A stretch of 64,000 nucleotides of DNA from Nocardia anocheti (GTDB taxonomy: Bacteria > Actinomycetota > Actinomycetes > Mycobacteriales > Mycobacteriaceae): assembly GCF_029675105.1 (NCBI RefSeq), contig NZ_JAQQFV010000002.1, positions 62,001 through 126,000 on the forward strand. Reading direction: 5' to 3'. A program made the position numbers and the translations under genes. Below, one piece after another: positions 15,921 through 23,960 of this stretch; position 1 is the first letter of the stretch, and the number at the start of each line of letters is the position of its first letter. The notes beneath the pieces were generated by a model that saw nothing but the letters and a program-made list of their open reading frames with translations, was not told the DNA's origin and did not search any database.

Positions 15921-17036
15921 GTGAAAAGCGTTCTCTCCGAACGTCTGACGATTCACCTGCACGACATCGAACACCGCGAGTTGCCGCTCGACGCCGCCGA
16001 GGCCGTCCGTGCGCTCGCCGCCGATATTCGTCACCGCTTAGGTGATTCGCCACACACTATTACCTTGCACGACCCCGCGCTACTCGACCAGATCGAGCGG
16101 CGCGCGGCGGAATTGCCCGAGTCGGTGCGGATCGCGGTGCGACCGCCCGCCACCGCGGCGGGCGCCACCGTGGTCCATGGATTACCGGTCCACGACGCCG
16201 AATTCGGCCCCACTCCGGCACATTGGCAGGCCGCCGCCGAATCGGCCGGTCACCCGGCGCATTCCGGCTCGCTCGAACTCGATATCGCGATGCTGCTGCT
16301 GGCGCGTTGCGCCGGTGAGCCGTTCGGGTGGCAGGGCCAACAGAACGGGCGGCTGGTGAACAACATCGTGCCCGCCGCCGGTCACGAGGACGAACAGTCG
16401 GGCGCGAGCAGTTCCACCCTGCTCAGCCCGCACACCGAGGACGCCTTCCACGCCCGGCGCGCGAATCTGCTGATGCTGGTGTGCCTGCGCAATCCCGACT
16501 CGGTCGCCACCACGGTGTCCTCGGTGCGGCAGGTGCGGTTGTCCGAACAGGACCGGCGGGAACTGCGCACCCCCACGGTGCCGATCCTGCCCGACGTGTC
16601 CTACGGCAGCGGATTCGGCGCCGACGCCGCGCCGCTGCCCACCCTGTGGCTCGATGAAACAGGTTCCGAAACACTGCGTTACGATCCCGCCTACACCCCG
16701 CTCGACGACGCCGGACCGGCGTATCGGGCGGCCTATACCCGGCTCACCGCCGAACTCGCCCGGGTCTGCCAGGCCCCCGCCCTGGCTCCCGGCGAGATCC
16801 TGCTGGTGGACAACGATGTCGCCGTGCACGGCCGGGTGCCGTTCCGCGCCCGCTACGACGGCACCGATCGCTGGCTCAAACGCGTCAACATCCGGCTGCC
16901 CGAACGCCGCCGCCGTCCGCAGGAATCGTCCGAGAATGGGTACGGGCAACACGTGGTCGCGCCGTTCCGGGCGAGCACGGATCGGACAGCAGAGCGGGGC
17001 AGCACAGATGAACGAGGATCCGTTGAACAACCGTGA
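15921..17036 (+). CDS. Fe(II)/2-oxoglutarate oxygenase, clavaminate synthase/VioC-like
   Basis: 371 residues. The iron-binding triad is visible as HTED (His171, Glu173) and a distal His303 in VAVHGRVPF, with a 2-oxoglutarate-binding Arg in KRVNIRLPE. The block GQQNGRLVNNIVPAAG before HTEDAF is typical of the clavaminate synthase group that hydroxylates the beta carbon of amino acids (VioC on arginine, AsnO on asparagine). The GTG at 15921 follows GGGAAGG. Leu40 and Leu88 are encoded by the rare codon TTA. It is the first gene behind the iron box and overlaps the next gene by 29 bases, so it heads an operon. The substrate is unknown; an amino acid such as diaminopropionate, ornithine or arginine is a reasonable guess. 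Confidence 0.85.
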   Translation: MKSVLSERLTIHLHDIEHRELPLDAAEAVRALAADIRHRLGDSPHTITLHDPALLDQIERRAAELPESVRIAVRPPATAAGATVVHGLPVHDAEFGPTPAHWQAAAESAGHPAHSGSLELDIAMLLLARCAGEPFGWQGQQNGRLVNNIVPAAGHEDEQSGASSSTLLSPHTEDAFHARRANLLMLVCLRNPDSVATTVSSVRQVRLSEQDRRELRTPTVPILPDVSYGSGFGADAAPLPTLWLDETGSETLRYDPAYTPLDDAGPAYRAAYTRLTAELARVCQAPALAPGEILLVDNDVAVHGRVPFRARYDGTDRWLKRVNIRLPERRRRPQESSENGYGQHVVAPFRASTDRTAERGSTDERGSVEQP

Positions 17037-18018
17037 CCGGAGCGTCCCCCTGCGGGTGCTCTCGCGCAGCGATCTGGCCGAGGTGCCGATCACGCCCGCC
17101 GAAGTGGTCCGGGCCGTGGAGGACGCCTATCTCGCCTTCGCTGCGGGCGAATCCGACAATCCCCGCAAGCTGAGCGTGGCCGATCCGGGCGGCTCGTCGG
17201 TGTCCTACGCCATGCTCGGACGCGACGGTCGGCGCCGCGTGGTGGCCATGAAGACCTCCTACAAGTTCGACCCCGGCCACGACCGCAGCACCAAGCGCTA
17301 CTACACCACCATCACCCTCTACGACGACACCACCGGCGCTCCGATCGCGATGATGGACTGCGCCAGGGTGGGCGCCTTACGCACCCCGGCGGTCTCGGCG
17401 CTGCTGGTGCGCGAGACCGTCCGGCGCGGTGCCGAGAGCGCACTGCTCATCGGCACCGGCACCCAGGGCCGTAATGCCCTGCCGCATCTGTTGGCCGCGA
17501 ATCCGCAGCTGCGCAAGCTGATGGTGTACGGCACCCATCCCGAGGGGTTGGCCGCGGTGCACACGCATCTGGCCGAAGCGGCGCCGCACGCGCTGCTCGA
17601 GGTGGTCGACGATCCGTACGCGGCGGCGGGCGGCGCCGATGTGGTGCTGGCGACGGCCGGTCCGGGCACCGAGGTCGCGCTCGAATCCGAGCATCTGGCA
17701 CCGGGTTCGGTGGCGGTACTCGTCGGCTACGGCCTGGCGCCCTCGACCCTGGTCGAGGCCGACCGGGTGGTCGCCACCAGCGCCGCGCAGATGGCGCTGA
17801 CCGGCACCGACATGGCCGGACCGGACGGCACCCTGCGCTCGGTGGACGCCGAACTGCCGCAGGTGCTCACCCGCGCGACCCCGGCCCGCCGCGGTGAGGA
17901 CGAGAAGATCTTCGTCTACAACAGCGGTCTGGTGCTGACCGATATCGCCGTGGCGCACGCGCTCGCGGCCCGTGCCATCGCGGAGGGCAGAGGTACCGAG
18001 GTGCCGCTGTGGGACTAG
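17008..18018 (+). CDS. sbnB: SbnB-like dehydrogenase (ornithine cyclodeaminase family)
   Basis: 336 residues of the ornithine cyclodeaminase/mu-crystallin family. The Rossmann motif GTGTQG lies at residues 149-154, with the substrate-side block MKTSYKFDPGH and the VGALRTPAVSALLVRETV helix. In staphyloferrin B synthesis SbnB oxidatively hydrolyses N-(1-amino-1-carboxyethyl)-glutamate to L-2,3-diaminopropionate and 2-oxoglutarate; pairing here with an SbnA-like gene supports that role over true ornithine cyclodeaminase. Leu124 is a TTA codon. Its start lies inside the 3' end of the oxygenase gene, implying coupled translation. The 2-oxoglutarate released would be a cosubstrate of that oxygenase. 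Confidence 0.85.
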   Translation: MNEDPLNNRDRSVPLRVLSRSDLAEVPITPAEVVRAVEDAYLAFAAGESDNPRKLSVADPGGSSVSYAMLGRDGRRRVVAMKTSYKFDPGHDRSTKRYYTTITLYDDTTGAPIAMMDCARVGALRTPAVSALLVRETVRRGAESALLIGTGTQGRNALPHLLAANPQLRKLMVYGTHPEGLAAVHTHLAEAAPHALLEVVDDPYAAAGGADVVLATAGPGTEVALESEHLAPGSVAVLVGYGLAPSTLVEADRVVATSAAQMALTGTDMAGPDGTLRSVDAELPQVLTRATPARRGEDEKIFVYNSGLVLTDIAVAHALAARAIAEGRGTEVPLWD

Positions 18019-18107
18019 CGGACGCCGGAGGCGGGATCGCCGGTGCCGCAACGGTTCCGGGCGATCCCGTGCCGGTTCCCGCCGACAACGGCGGGGGGAA
18101 GTCGCCA

Positions 18108-19439
18108 GTGCGTGACAGGACGCTCGGAGGCGGATTCTGCGCGCCGCCGATGCCCGCCCGACCCGACGCGCTCCACGAACGGCTGCTGGCCGATCCCGTA
18201 ATGCTCGCCGAGATCGCCGAGGCGATCGGCGGGCCGTTCCACGTGCTGTTCCCGGAGCGGGTCGCGGTGAACATCCGCGCGTTCCAGGCTGCTTTCGCCG
18301 CCGCCGGAGTCGACGGGTTCGTGTACTTCGGGAAGAAGGCGAACAAGGCGGCGGCCGTGGCGCGGGCGTGCGCCGAGGCCGGGGCCGGAGTCGATGTGGC
18401 CAGTACCGGCGAGCTGGTGGCGGCCTTGGCGCAGGGGGTGCGTGGGGACGAGCTGATGGTCACCGGGCCCGCGAAATCCGACGAGTTGCTCTGGCTGGCC
18501 GCGCGACACCGGGCGGTGATCGCGATCGACGCGCTCGACGAACTCGACCGATTGCGCGACCTCGACATCGCGGCGCGAATCCTGTTGCGGGTGCTGCCCG
18601 ATGGGTCCTCGTCGCGGTTCGGGCTCACCCGTGACGAGTTGGTGACCGCCATCGACGCGATCGACGCCCCGATCACGCTGGCGGGCTTCAGTTTCCACCT
18701 CGGCGGCTACGACGTCACCGCCCGCGCCGAGCAGGCCGCCGCGCTGGTCGAGCACTGCCTGCACGCGCGGACCTGTGGTCATCCGGCCGAGATGATCTCG
18801 ATCGGCGGCGGGTTCGGTGTCGACTATCTCGACGCCGACTCGTGGGACCGATTTCGGAACACCCTGAGCGACAGCTGGTTCCATGTGCGCCCGCCGGGTG
18901 AGTACTACCCGTACCACTTCCCCGCACCCGGCGCGGCCATGCTCACCGCGATCCTGGAGCACGACGACCTGTCGACCCGGCTGCGGCGCAATGGAATCCG
19001 GCTCGCCGTCGAACCCGGCCGCGCGCTGCTCGACGGGGCGGGTAGTTCCGTGTTCCGGGTGCAAGGCGTGAAAACCCGGACAGTTCGCGATCATCCGTAC
19101 GACATCCTCACCGTCGACGGCACCAGCCTCAGTCTGTCCGAACAGTGGTTCGACAGCGAATACCTGCCCGATCCCGTACTGTGGCCCGCGCTGCCCGGCA
19201 CACCCACCCCCACCTGCGTCGGCGCCGCCACCTGTCTGGAGTCCGACCTGCTGAGCAGGCGGCGCATCCCGCTGCCCCGGCGCGCCCGCGTCGGCGATCT
19301 GCTCGTCTACCCGAACACCGCCGGGTATCAGATGGACTCCAACGAGTCCCCGTTCCACGAGTTGCCGCTCCCGCCCAAGGTGCTGCTACGCGCCGATGGC
19401 GACCGGTTGCGCTGGAGCATGGACGCCACCGCCCGCTGA
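18108..19439 (+). CDS. PLP-dependent fold-III amino acid decarboxylase (SbnH/LysA-like)
   Basis: 443 residues. The alanine racemase-type barrel is marked by the PLP lysine in VYFGKKANK (about residues 76-77), HLGGY, the phosphate-binding loop SIGGGFGVDY, and EPGRALLD. The C-terminal barrel has the dimer-interface Cys in CVGAATCLESD and the YPNTAGYQMD motif. Members decarboxylate diaminopimelate, ornithine/lysine or, as SbnH, citryl-diaminopropionate. The GTG at 18108 follows GGGGGGAAG; an in-frame GTG at 18009 overlapping the previous stop is an alternative and would add 33 residues. Setting beside sbnA/sbnB-like genes suggests a diaminopropionate-containing substrate, but this is inference. 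Confidence 0.88.
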   Translation: MRDRTLGGGFCAPPMPARPDALHERLLADPVMLAEIAEAIGGPFHVLFPERVAVNIRAFQAAFAAAGVDGFVYFGKKANKAAAVARACAEAGAGVDVASTGELVAALAQGVRGDELMVTGPAKSDELLWLAARHRAVIAIDALDELDRLRDLDIAARILLRVLPDGSSSRFGLTRDELVTAIDAIDAPITLAGFSFHLGGYDVTARAEQAAALVEHCLHARTCGHPAEMISIGGGFGVDYLDADSWDRFRNTLSDSWFHVRPPGEYYPYHFPAPGAAMLTAILEHDDLSTRLRRNGIRLAVEPGRALLDGAGSSVFRVQGVKTRTVRDHPYDILTVDGTSLSLSEQWFDSEYLPDPVLWPALPGTPTPTCVGAATCLESDLLSRRRIPLPRRARVGDLLVYPNTAGYQMDSNESPFHELPLPPKVLLRADGDRLRWSMDATAR

Positions 19440-19475
19440 TCCACCCGAGCTCCCAATCCGACGGAGGAATTCCCC

Positions 19476-20510
19476 ATGGCTCTCGTCACGCGTGTGACGG
19501 ACCTGATCGGCCGCACCCCCCTGTTCGAACTCGCCGTCACCGACTCCGGTACCCGGCTGCTGCTCAAGCTCGAACAGTTCAACCCGACCGGCGCCGCCAA
19601 GATCAGAATGGCGCGTTCGATGGTGCTCGACGCGGAGCGGCGGGGTTTGCTGCGCGATGGCGGGCATATCATCGAGTCGACGTCCGGCAACACCGGACTG
19701 GGCCTGGCGGTGGTCGCGGCCGAACGTGGCTACCGGTTCACCGCCGTGGTCGACAACCACGCCTGTAAGGACAAACTGCGCGCGATGCGGGCCATGGGCA
19801 CCGACCTGGTGTTCGTCGCCGACGACGGTGACGACGAGCTGGCCACCTCGGCACGGGAGGACCTCGCCGAGGCGATGGCGGCCGCCCGTGACGACGCCTT
19901 CTTCACCGAGCAGCACAACAACGACGCCAACGCCGTGGGCTATTACGCGGTGGCCGAGGAGTTGCTGGCCGAGGTCGAGCGGGTCGACATCCTGCTCTCG
20001 GCGGTCGGCACCGGCGGTTCGCTGTTCGGCACCGCCACCCGGTTGCGTGACCTGGGCAAACCCGCCCGGGTGATCGGCGTGGAGCCGGTGGGCTCGATCG
20101 CCTTCGGCGGTGAGGGCGGCCCGTACTGGCAGTCGGGCACCGGCACCCCGCCCGGTGCGACCATCGGCACCGCCGTGGACTACGCGCTGCTCGACGAGGG
20201 CGTGAAGGTCAGCGATGTCGACGCCTTCGCCACCGCGCGCGCCGTCGCCAGGACACACGGGCTGCTGATCGGCGGCTCGGCGGGCGGCTCGGTGCACAAT
20301 GCCTTGACGCGGCTCGCGGAGTTCCCGGCCGGGTCGACCGTGGTGACCATCGTCTGCGACGGCGGCGAGAAGTATCTCGACACCGTGTTCGACGACGAGT
20401 GGATGGGTATGCGGGAGTTGCTCGACCCCACCGCCGAAGCCGAGGTCACCACCCTGCTGCGCCGCTACTCGCCGCTGCGGCGCCACGACGAATTGATGGA
20501 GGTCCGGTGA
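19476..20510 (+). CDS. sbnA: SbnA-like diaminopropionate synthase (cysteine synthase family)
   Basis: 344 residues of the fold-II PLP cysteine synthase family. The PLP lysine is Lys42 in FNPTGAAKIRMA, the carboxylate-binding loop is ESTSGNTG and the phosphate loop GTGGS. SbnA and VioB-type enzymes join O-phosphoserine (or a related serine derivative) with glutamate to make N-(1-amino-1-carboxyethyl)-glutamate, which SbnB then splits to L-2,3-diaminopropionate. A true cysteine synthase would not be expected next to an SbnB-like gene, a decarboxylase and an exporter. The ATG follows GGAGGAATT. It sits 36 bases after the decarboxylase gene. Confidence 0.87.
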   Translation: MALVTRVTDLIGRTPLFELAVTDSGTRLLLKLEQFNPTGAAKIRMARSMVLDAERRGLLRDGGHIIESTSGNTGLGLAVVAAERGYRFTAVVDNHACKDKLRAMRAMGTDLVFVADDGDDELATSAREDLAEAMAAARDDAFFTEQHNNDANAVGYYAVAEELLAEVERVDILLSAVGTGGSLFGTATRLRDLGKPARVIGVEPVGSIAFGGEGGPYWQSGTGTPPGATIGTAVDYALLDEGVKVSDVDAFATARAVARTHGLLIGGSAGGSVHNALTRLAEFPAGSTVVTIVCDGGEKYLDTVFDDEWMGMRELLDPTAEAEVTTLLRRYSPLRRHDELMEVR

Positions 20511-20553
20511 GCGCGAGCCCGCGCCGCACGACGAACCGCCCCGGAGAGACCGG

Positions 20554-21945
20554 GTGAACGGGGGCCGTACCGACAGCAACGCGCTGGCCAGACTGGCCAC
20601 GCCGATCGCGCTGACCCAACTGGCGCAGATCGCGGTGTCCACCACCAACCTCGCGTTGATGGGCACCCTGGGCGTGCGCGAGGTGGCCGCGGGCGGCCTG
20701 GCGCTGGTGTTGTTCAACCAGATCCGCACCATGTGCGTCGGGTTGATCACCGGCACCGGTAACCAGATCGCGGGCGCGCTCGGCGCGGCCGGGAAACGCG
20801 GTGACTCCGCCGACGACGAGGTGCGGACCGTGGTGCGGGCCGCGTTCGTCATCTCCACGCTCGCCGGGCTGCTCGGCGGCGCGCTGCTGATCGGGCTCGG
20901 CTGGGTGCTGCCCTGGCTGGGCCAGGACGCGGCGGTGCTCGAACTGGCCCGGCCGATGATGATCGCGCTGGCGCCCGGGCTGCTGCCGTGTCTGTGGTTC
21001 CAGGTGCTGCGGCAGTACACCGTCGGGATGCAGCGGCCGCAGGCCCTGCTGCTGGTCACGCTGGGTTCGGTGGCGTTGAACCTGGTACTGGCGCTGGCCT
21101 TCATCCACGGCTGGGCCGGGCTGCCCGCCTGCGGCCTGACCGGCGTCGGCATCGCCACCTCGCTGGTCTTCCTGATCACCTGCGGGGTGTTCTGGGCGAT
21201 GGTGCGCCGCGACGAGCGGCTCGGCCCCACCCTGCCCGCCACCCCGTTCCCGGTGCGCTGGGCGACCGTGCGCGAGGAACTGCGGTTGGGCACCCCGATC
21301 GCGCTGACCTACGGGTCCGAGGCCGGGATGTTCTCGGTGCTGGCGCTGGTCATGGGCAGTTTCGGGCCTGCGGCGCTGGCGGCGCACAACGTGGTCTACC
21401 AGATCATCTACATCGTGTTCCAGGTCGCGATCGGCCTCTCGCACGGCGCGTCGATCCTGGTCAGCCACAGTGTGGCGCGCGAAGAGTACGACCACGCGCG
21501 CGGCGTGGCCTGGCTGGCGCTGCGGCACGCCGCGGTACTGGCCGGGGTCACCGGCATCGTCTACGTGGTGGCCCCCGACCTGGTGCTGGCGCCGTTCCTC
21601 GAACCCGGCGACATCGACACCATCGCCATCGCCCACACCCTGCTGCTGATCGGCATCGTGCTGCAGTTCTTCGACGCCGCCCAGAACATCGGCACCGGCC
21701 TGCTACGCGGCCTGAAGGAGACCTCGGTCGGCTTCCGACTCTCCCTGATCGGCTACTGGGCCGTCGGCCTGCCCGCGGCCCTGCTACTGGCCTTCCCACT
21801 GCACCTCGGCGCGGCGGGCGTCTGGTGGGGCCTCACAGCGGGCCTGGCGACCACGGCCGTACTGATGCTGCGCAAGTACTTCGCCCTGCTCGACGCGGCC
21901 GCCGCGGTGCCGTCGCGGCGCGTGCCCGTCACCCAGGCACACTGA
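20554..21945 (+). CDS. MATE-family multidrug/metabolite exporter
   Basis: 463 residues with about twelve hydrophobic segments, arranged as two homologous halves typical of MATE transporters (first half ATPIALTQLAQIAVSTTNLALMG..., second half GTPIALTYGSEAGMFSVLALVMG). It should export a small cationic or zwitterionic compound using a Na+ or H+ gradient. As the last gene of the iron-box locus it is the obvious candidate to secrete the product, in the place where staphyloferrin clusters use an MFS pump (SbnD). The GTG start follows GGAGAG. A strong hairpin follows the stop. Confidence 0.9.
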   Translation: MNGGRTDSNALARLATPIALTQLAQIAVSTTNLALMGTLGVREVAAGGLALVLFNQIRTMCVGLITGTGNQIAGALGAAGKRGDSADDEVRTVVRAAFVISTLAGLLGGALLIGLGWVLPWLGQDAAVLELARPMMIALAPGLLPCLWFQVLRQYTVGMQRPQALLLVTLGSVALNLVLALAFIHGWAGLPACGLTGVGIATSLVFLITCGVFWAMVRRDERLGPTLPATPFPVRWATVREELRLGTPIALTYGSEAGMFSVLALVMGSFGPAALAAHNVVYQIIYIVFQVAIGLSHGASILVSHSVAREEYDHARGVAWLALRHAAVLAGVTGIVYVVAPDLVLAPFLEPGDIDTIAIAHTLLLIGIVLQFFDAAQNIGTGLLRGLKETSVGFRLSLIGYWAVGLPAALLLAFPLHLGAAGVWWGLTAGLATTAVLMLRKYFALLDAAAAVPSRRVPVTQAH

Positions 21946-21975
21946 AGGCGGGCGGCCGTCGGGTCGCCCGCCTTC
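21944..21975. terminator. Bidirectional terminator, MATE/TerD
   Basis: GAAGGCGGGCG (21944-21954) pairs perfectly with CGCCCGCCTTC (21965-21975) around a 10-base loop between the convergent MATE and TerD genes. It marks the end of the iron-box operon. Confidence 0.75.
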
Positions 21976-21986
21976 GTGGGGACTTC

Positions 21987-22562
21987 TCAGATGTTCACAC
22001 CGTAGTCGCGGGCGATGCCCGCGAGGCCGGAGGCGTAGCCCTGGCCGATGGCGCGGAACTTCCACTCGTTGTTGTGGCGGTAGAGCTCGCCGAAGACCAT
22101 GGCGGTCTCGGTGGAGGCGTCCTCGGACAGGTCGTAGCGAGCCAGTTCGACGCCGGTGTTGGCGTCGGTGACGCGGATGTAGGCGTTGCGGATCTGGCCG
22201 AAGGACTGGCCGCGCGCCTGGGCGTCGTGGATCGAGACCGGGAAGAAGATGTTGGTGATCGTGGGCGGGGTGGCGGCGAGGTCGACATTGATGACCTCGT
22301 CGTCGCCGTCGCCCTCACCGGTCAAGTTGTCACCGGTGTGTTCGATCGTGCCCTCGGGCGAGCGCAGGTTGTTGTAGAAGACGAAGTGCTGGTCGGAGAG
22401 CACCTTCAGGTTCGCCCCGGTCGCCAGCGCGCTGGCGTCGAGGTCGTGGTCGGCGCCGGTCGTGGTGCGCACGTCCCAGCCGAGGCCCACCGCCACCTTG
22501 GTGAGATTGTCGGTCTGCTTCGACAGCGAGACGTTGCCGCCCTTGGCGAGTGTGACGCTCAT
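21987..22562 (-). CDS. terD: TerD-family calcium-binding stress protein
   Basis: 191 residues, matching the TerD/TerE length. It starts with the family MSVTLAKGGNVSLSK and carries the acidic calcium-binding segments (GADHDLDASA, GEGDGDDEVINVDL) and the central VSIHDAQARGQSFGQIRNAYIRVTD block. TerD proteins are linked to tellurite resistance, membrane stress and differentiation in actinobacteria. The ATG at 22562 follows AGAAGG, which rules out an upstream start at 22631. It is convergent with the MATE gene and 38 bases downstream of a flavin-binding-fold gene on the same strand; there is no sign that it belongs to the iron-box locus. Confidence 0.93.
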   Translation of the reverse strand: MSVTLAKGGNVSLSKQTDNLTKVAVGLGWDVRTTTGADHDLDASALATGANLKVLSDQHFVFYNNLRSPEGTIEHTGDNLTGEGDGDDEVINVDLAATPPTITNIFFPVSIHDAQARGQSFGQIRNAYIRVTDANTGVELARYDLSEDASTETAMVFGELYRHNNEWKFRAIGQGYASGLAGIARDYGVNI

Positions 22563-22599
22563 GGAAACCCTTCTGTCCAGATGATGTGCTGTTGAGAAC

Positions 22600-23070
22600 T
22601 CAGTCGGCCCAGGACCGCAACGTCTCGACACGGCCCTCGAGCGCGCGCAGTTCGGAGTCGTCGAGGACAGTACGCTGGATACCGCGATCGACGGCGAACG
22701 CCGACTGACGATGGTCGTCGATCACCGCGACATCGAGCTGCACCGCGGTGTAGTCCTCGGCCGAGGGCATCGACTCGGCGATCACCGACGCCCGGCCGCG
22801 CGCACAGAGCGCGACATTGCCGCCGCCCAGGATCAGCAACGCCACCTCCGGCTGCGCCCGCAACCGCGCCAGCGACCCGCGATCGGACTTCAGACTGATC
22901 AGAATGCGGCGATCACCCGCGCGCACCGGCCACGACACCGGAATGGCGTGTGGCGCCGGATCGGTGGTGACCAGCACGGCGATGGTCTCCTGTGGCCAGA
23001 CCGGCAACACCTCGAGCTCGGGATGATCGGTCGCGTAGTCCTGTTCTGCCGGATCCACTTCTGTAGCCAT
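22600..23070 (-). CDS. Pyridoxamine 5'-phosphate oxidase-fold protein
   Basis: 156 residues of the split-barrel FMN/F420-binding fold (PNPOx-like): VLPVWPQETIAVLVTTDPAPHAIPVSW, then RRILISLKSDRGSLARLRAQPEVALLILGGGNVALCARGRASVI. Such proteins in Nocardia and mycobacteria often bind flavin or deazaflavin and act in redox or quinone detoxification; the real substrate is unknown. The ATG at 23070 follows GAGGTGAGG. It is upstream of terD on the same strand and may be cotranscribed with it. Confidence 0.75.
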   Translation of the reverse strand: MATEVDPAEQDYATDHPELEVLPVWPQETIAVLVTTDPAPHAIPVSWPVRAGDRRILISLKSDRGSLARLRAQPEVALLILGGGNVALCARGRASVIAESMPSAEDYTAVQLDVAVIDDHRQSAFAVDRGIQRTVLDDSELRALEGRVETLRSWAD

Positions 23071-23258
23071 CTGCCTCACCTCGACGATCGACGGACCTCG
23101 TACTCCCGCCGCGAACGACGAGCTTCTTCGAGTCTAAAACGGTGTGCGCCTTGCCCGCTGGTGCGCGCGCGATTGTCCGGCACATCTCAGCAAGGTCTCA
23201 GTCACCGGACACCCTTTCCCACCGCGGGGAATCGGGTTGCCCAGCGGTAGCTGTGGGT

Positions 23259-23960
23259 TCAGCGTGGCCAGTGCGCATGCCAGTCGTCCGGGCTCAGCGG
23301 CGCACGGGTGCCGCGCGCGGATTCGGCGGCGTCCTCGGCGGCGCGGATGGTGGCGGCGAAGTCGAGGGTGGCCTTGCGCAGGCGTTCCTCGGCGGAGTCG
23401 GGGCCGCCGAGCTCGACCACCCGCAGGGCGGGCGGGACGAGGTCATCGGGCAGTCCGGCGCGGGCGCTGCGGGAACGCACCTTCTCGGCCAGCGCCAGCG
23501 CGGGTTGGGCCATGGCGATGCCGTCGAGGCAGGAGCGGCGGGCCTTCTCGGCGGATTTGCGCTCCTCCCAAGCCTTTTCCTGGGCGGCGATCTTCTCGGC
23601 GACCGAGGCGTCGGCGGGCAGGTCGTCGGCGGCGAGGTGGGGGCTGCGATGCACGAGCTTGCCGACCAGGGCGGCGGCGACATCGTCGACGGTGAATTCG
23701 CCCGCGTCCTCGGCGATCCGGGAGTGGAACAGGACCTGTAGCAGCAGGTCGCCCAGTTCCTCCTTGATGGTCTCGGCGTCGCCCGCCTGGATGGCGTCGA
23801 GCAGCTCGTAGGTCTCCTCGAGCAGGTACGGGCGCAGCGAGTCGTGGGTCTGGGTGCGTTCCCAGCCGCCGAAGTGCCACAGCCGGTCCATCACCTCGAC
23901 GGCGTCGGCCAGGCCCGCGGCCACCACGGCGGTATCGGCGCGCTCGGTCTGTTCGCTCAT
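23259..23960 (-). CDS. mazG: MazG nucleoside triphosphate pyrophosphohydrolase
   Basis: 233 residues with one clear MazG core: [30 protein letters not shown] followed by [17 protein letters not shown], which supply the Mg-binding Glu/Asp residues. It removes pyrophosphate from aberrant NTPs and protects DNA under oxidative stress in mycobacteria. It is shorter than the M. tuberculosis protein (325 residues), apparently lacking an N-terminal region, although the core is intact. Its start overlaps the mfd stop as ATGA, so the two are translationally coupled, the same pair as Rv1020-Rv1021. Confidence 0.9.
   Translation of the reverse strand: MSEQTERADTAVVAAGLADAVEVMDRLWHFGGWERTQTHDSLRPYLLEETYELLDAIQAGDAETIKEELGDLLLQVLFHSRIAEDAGEFTVDDVAAALVGKLVHRSPHLAADDLPADASVAEKIAAQEKAWEERKSAEKARRSCLDGIAMAQPALALAEKVRSRSARAGLPDDLVPPALRVVELGGPDSAEERLRKATLDFAATIRAAEDAAESARGTRAPLSPDDWHAHWPR

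Noticed and set aside
19476..20510. Housekeeping cysteine synthase CysK/CysM
   Set aside because: The family allows it, but the setting beside an SbnB-like gene, decarboxylase and exporter under an iron box favours diaminopropionate synthesis.
19386..21293. 635-codon minus-strand open frame across the SbnA-like and MATE genes
   Set aside because: The composition is low-complexity and typical of antisense frames in high-GC DNA, while both plus-strand proteins carry intact family motifs.
15609..23258. NRPS, NIS synthetase (IucA/IucC) or citrate synthase gene near the diaminopropionate locus
   Set aside because: None was found on either strand, so a complete staphyloferrin B pathway cannot be claimed.
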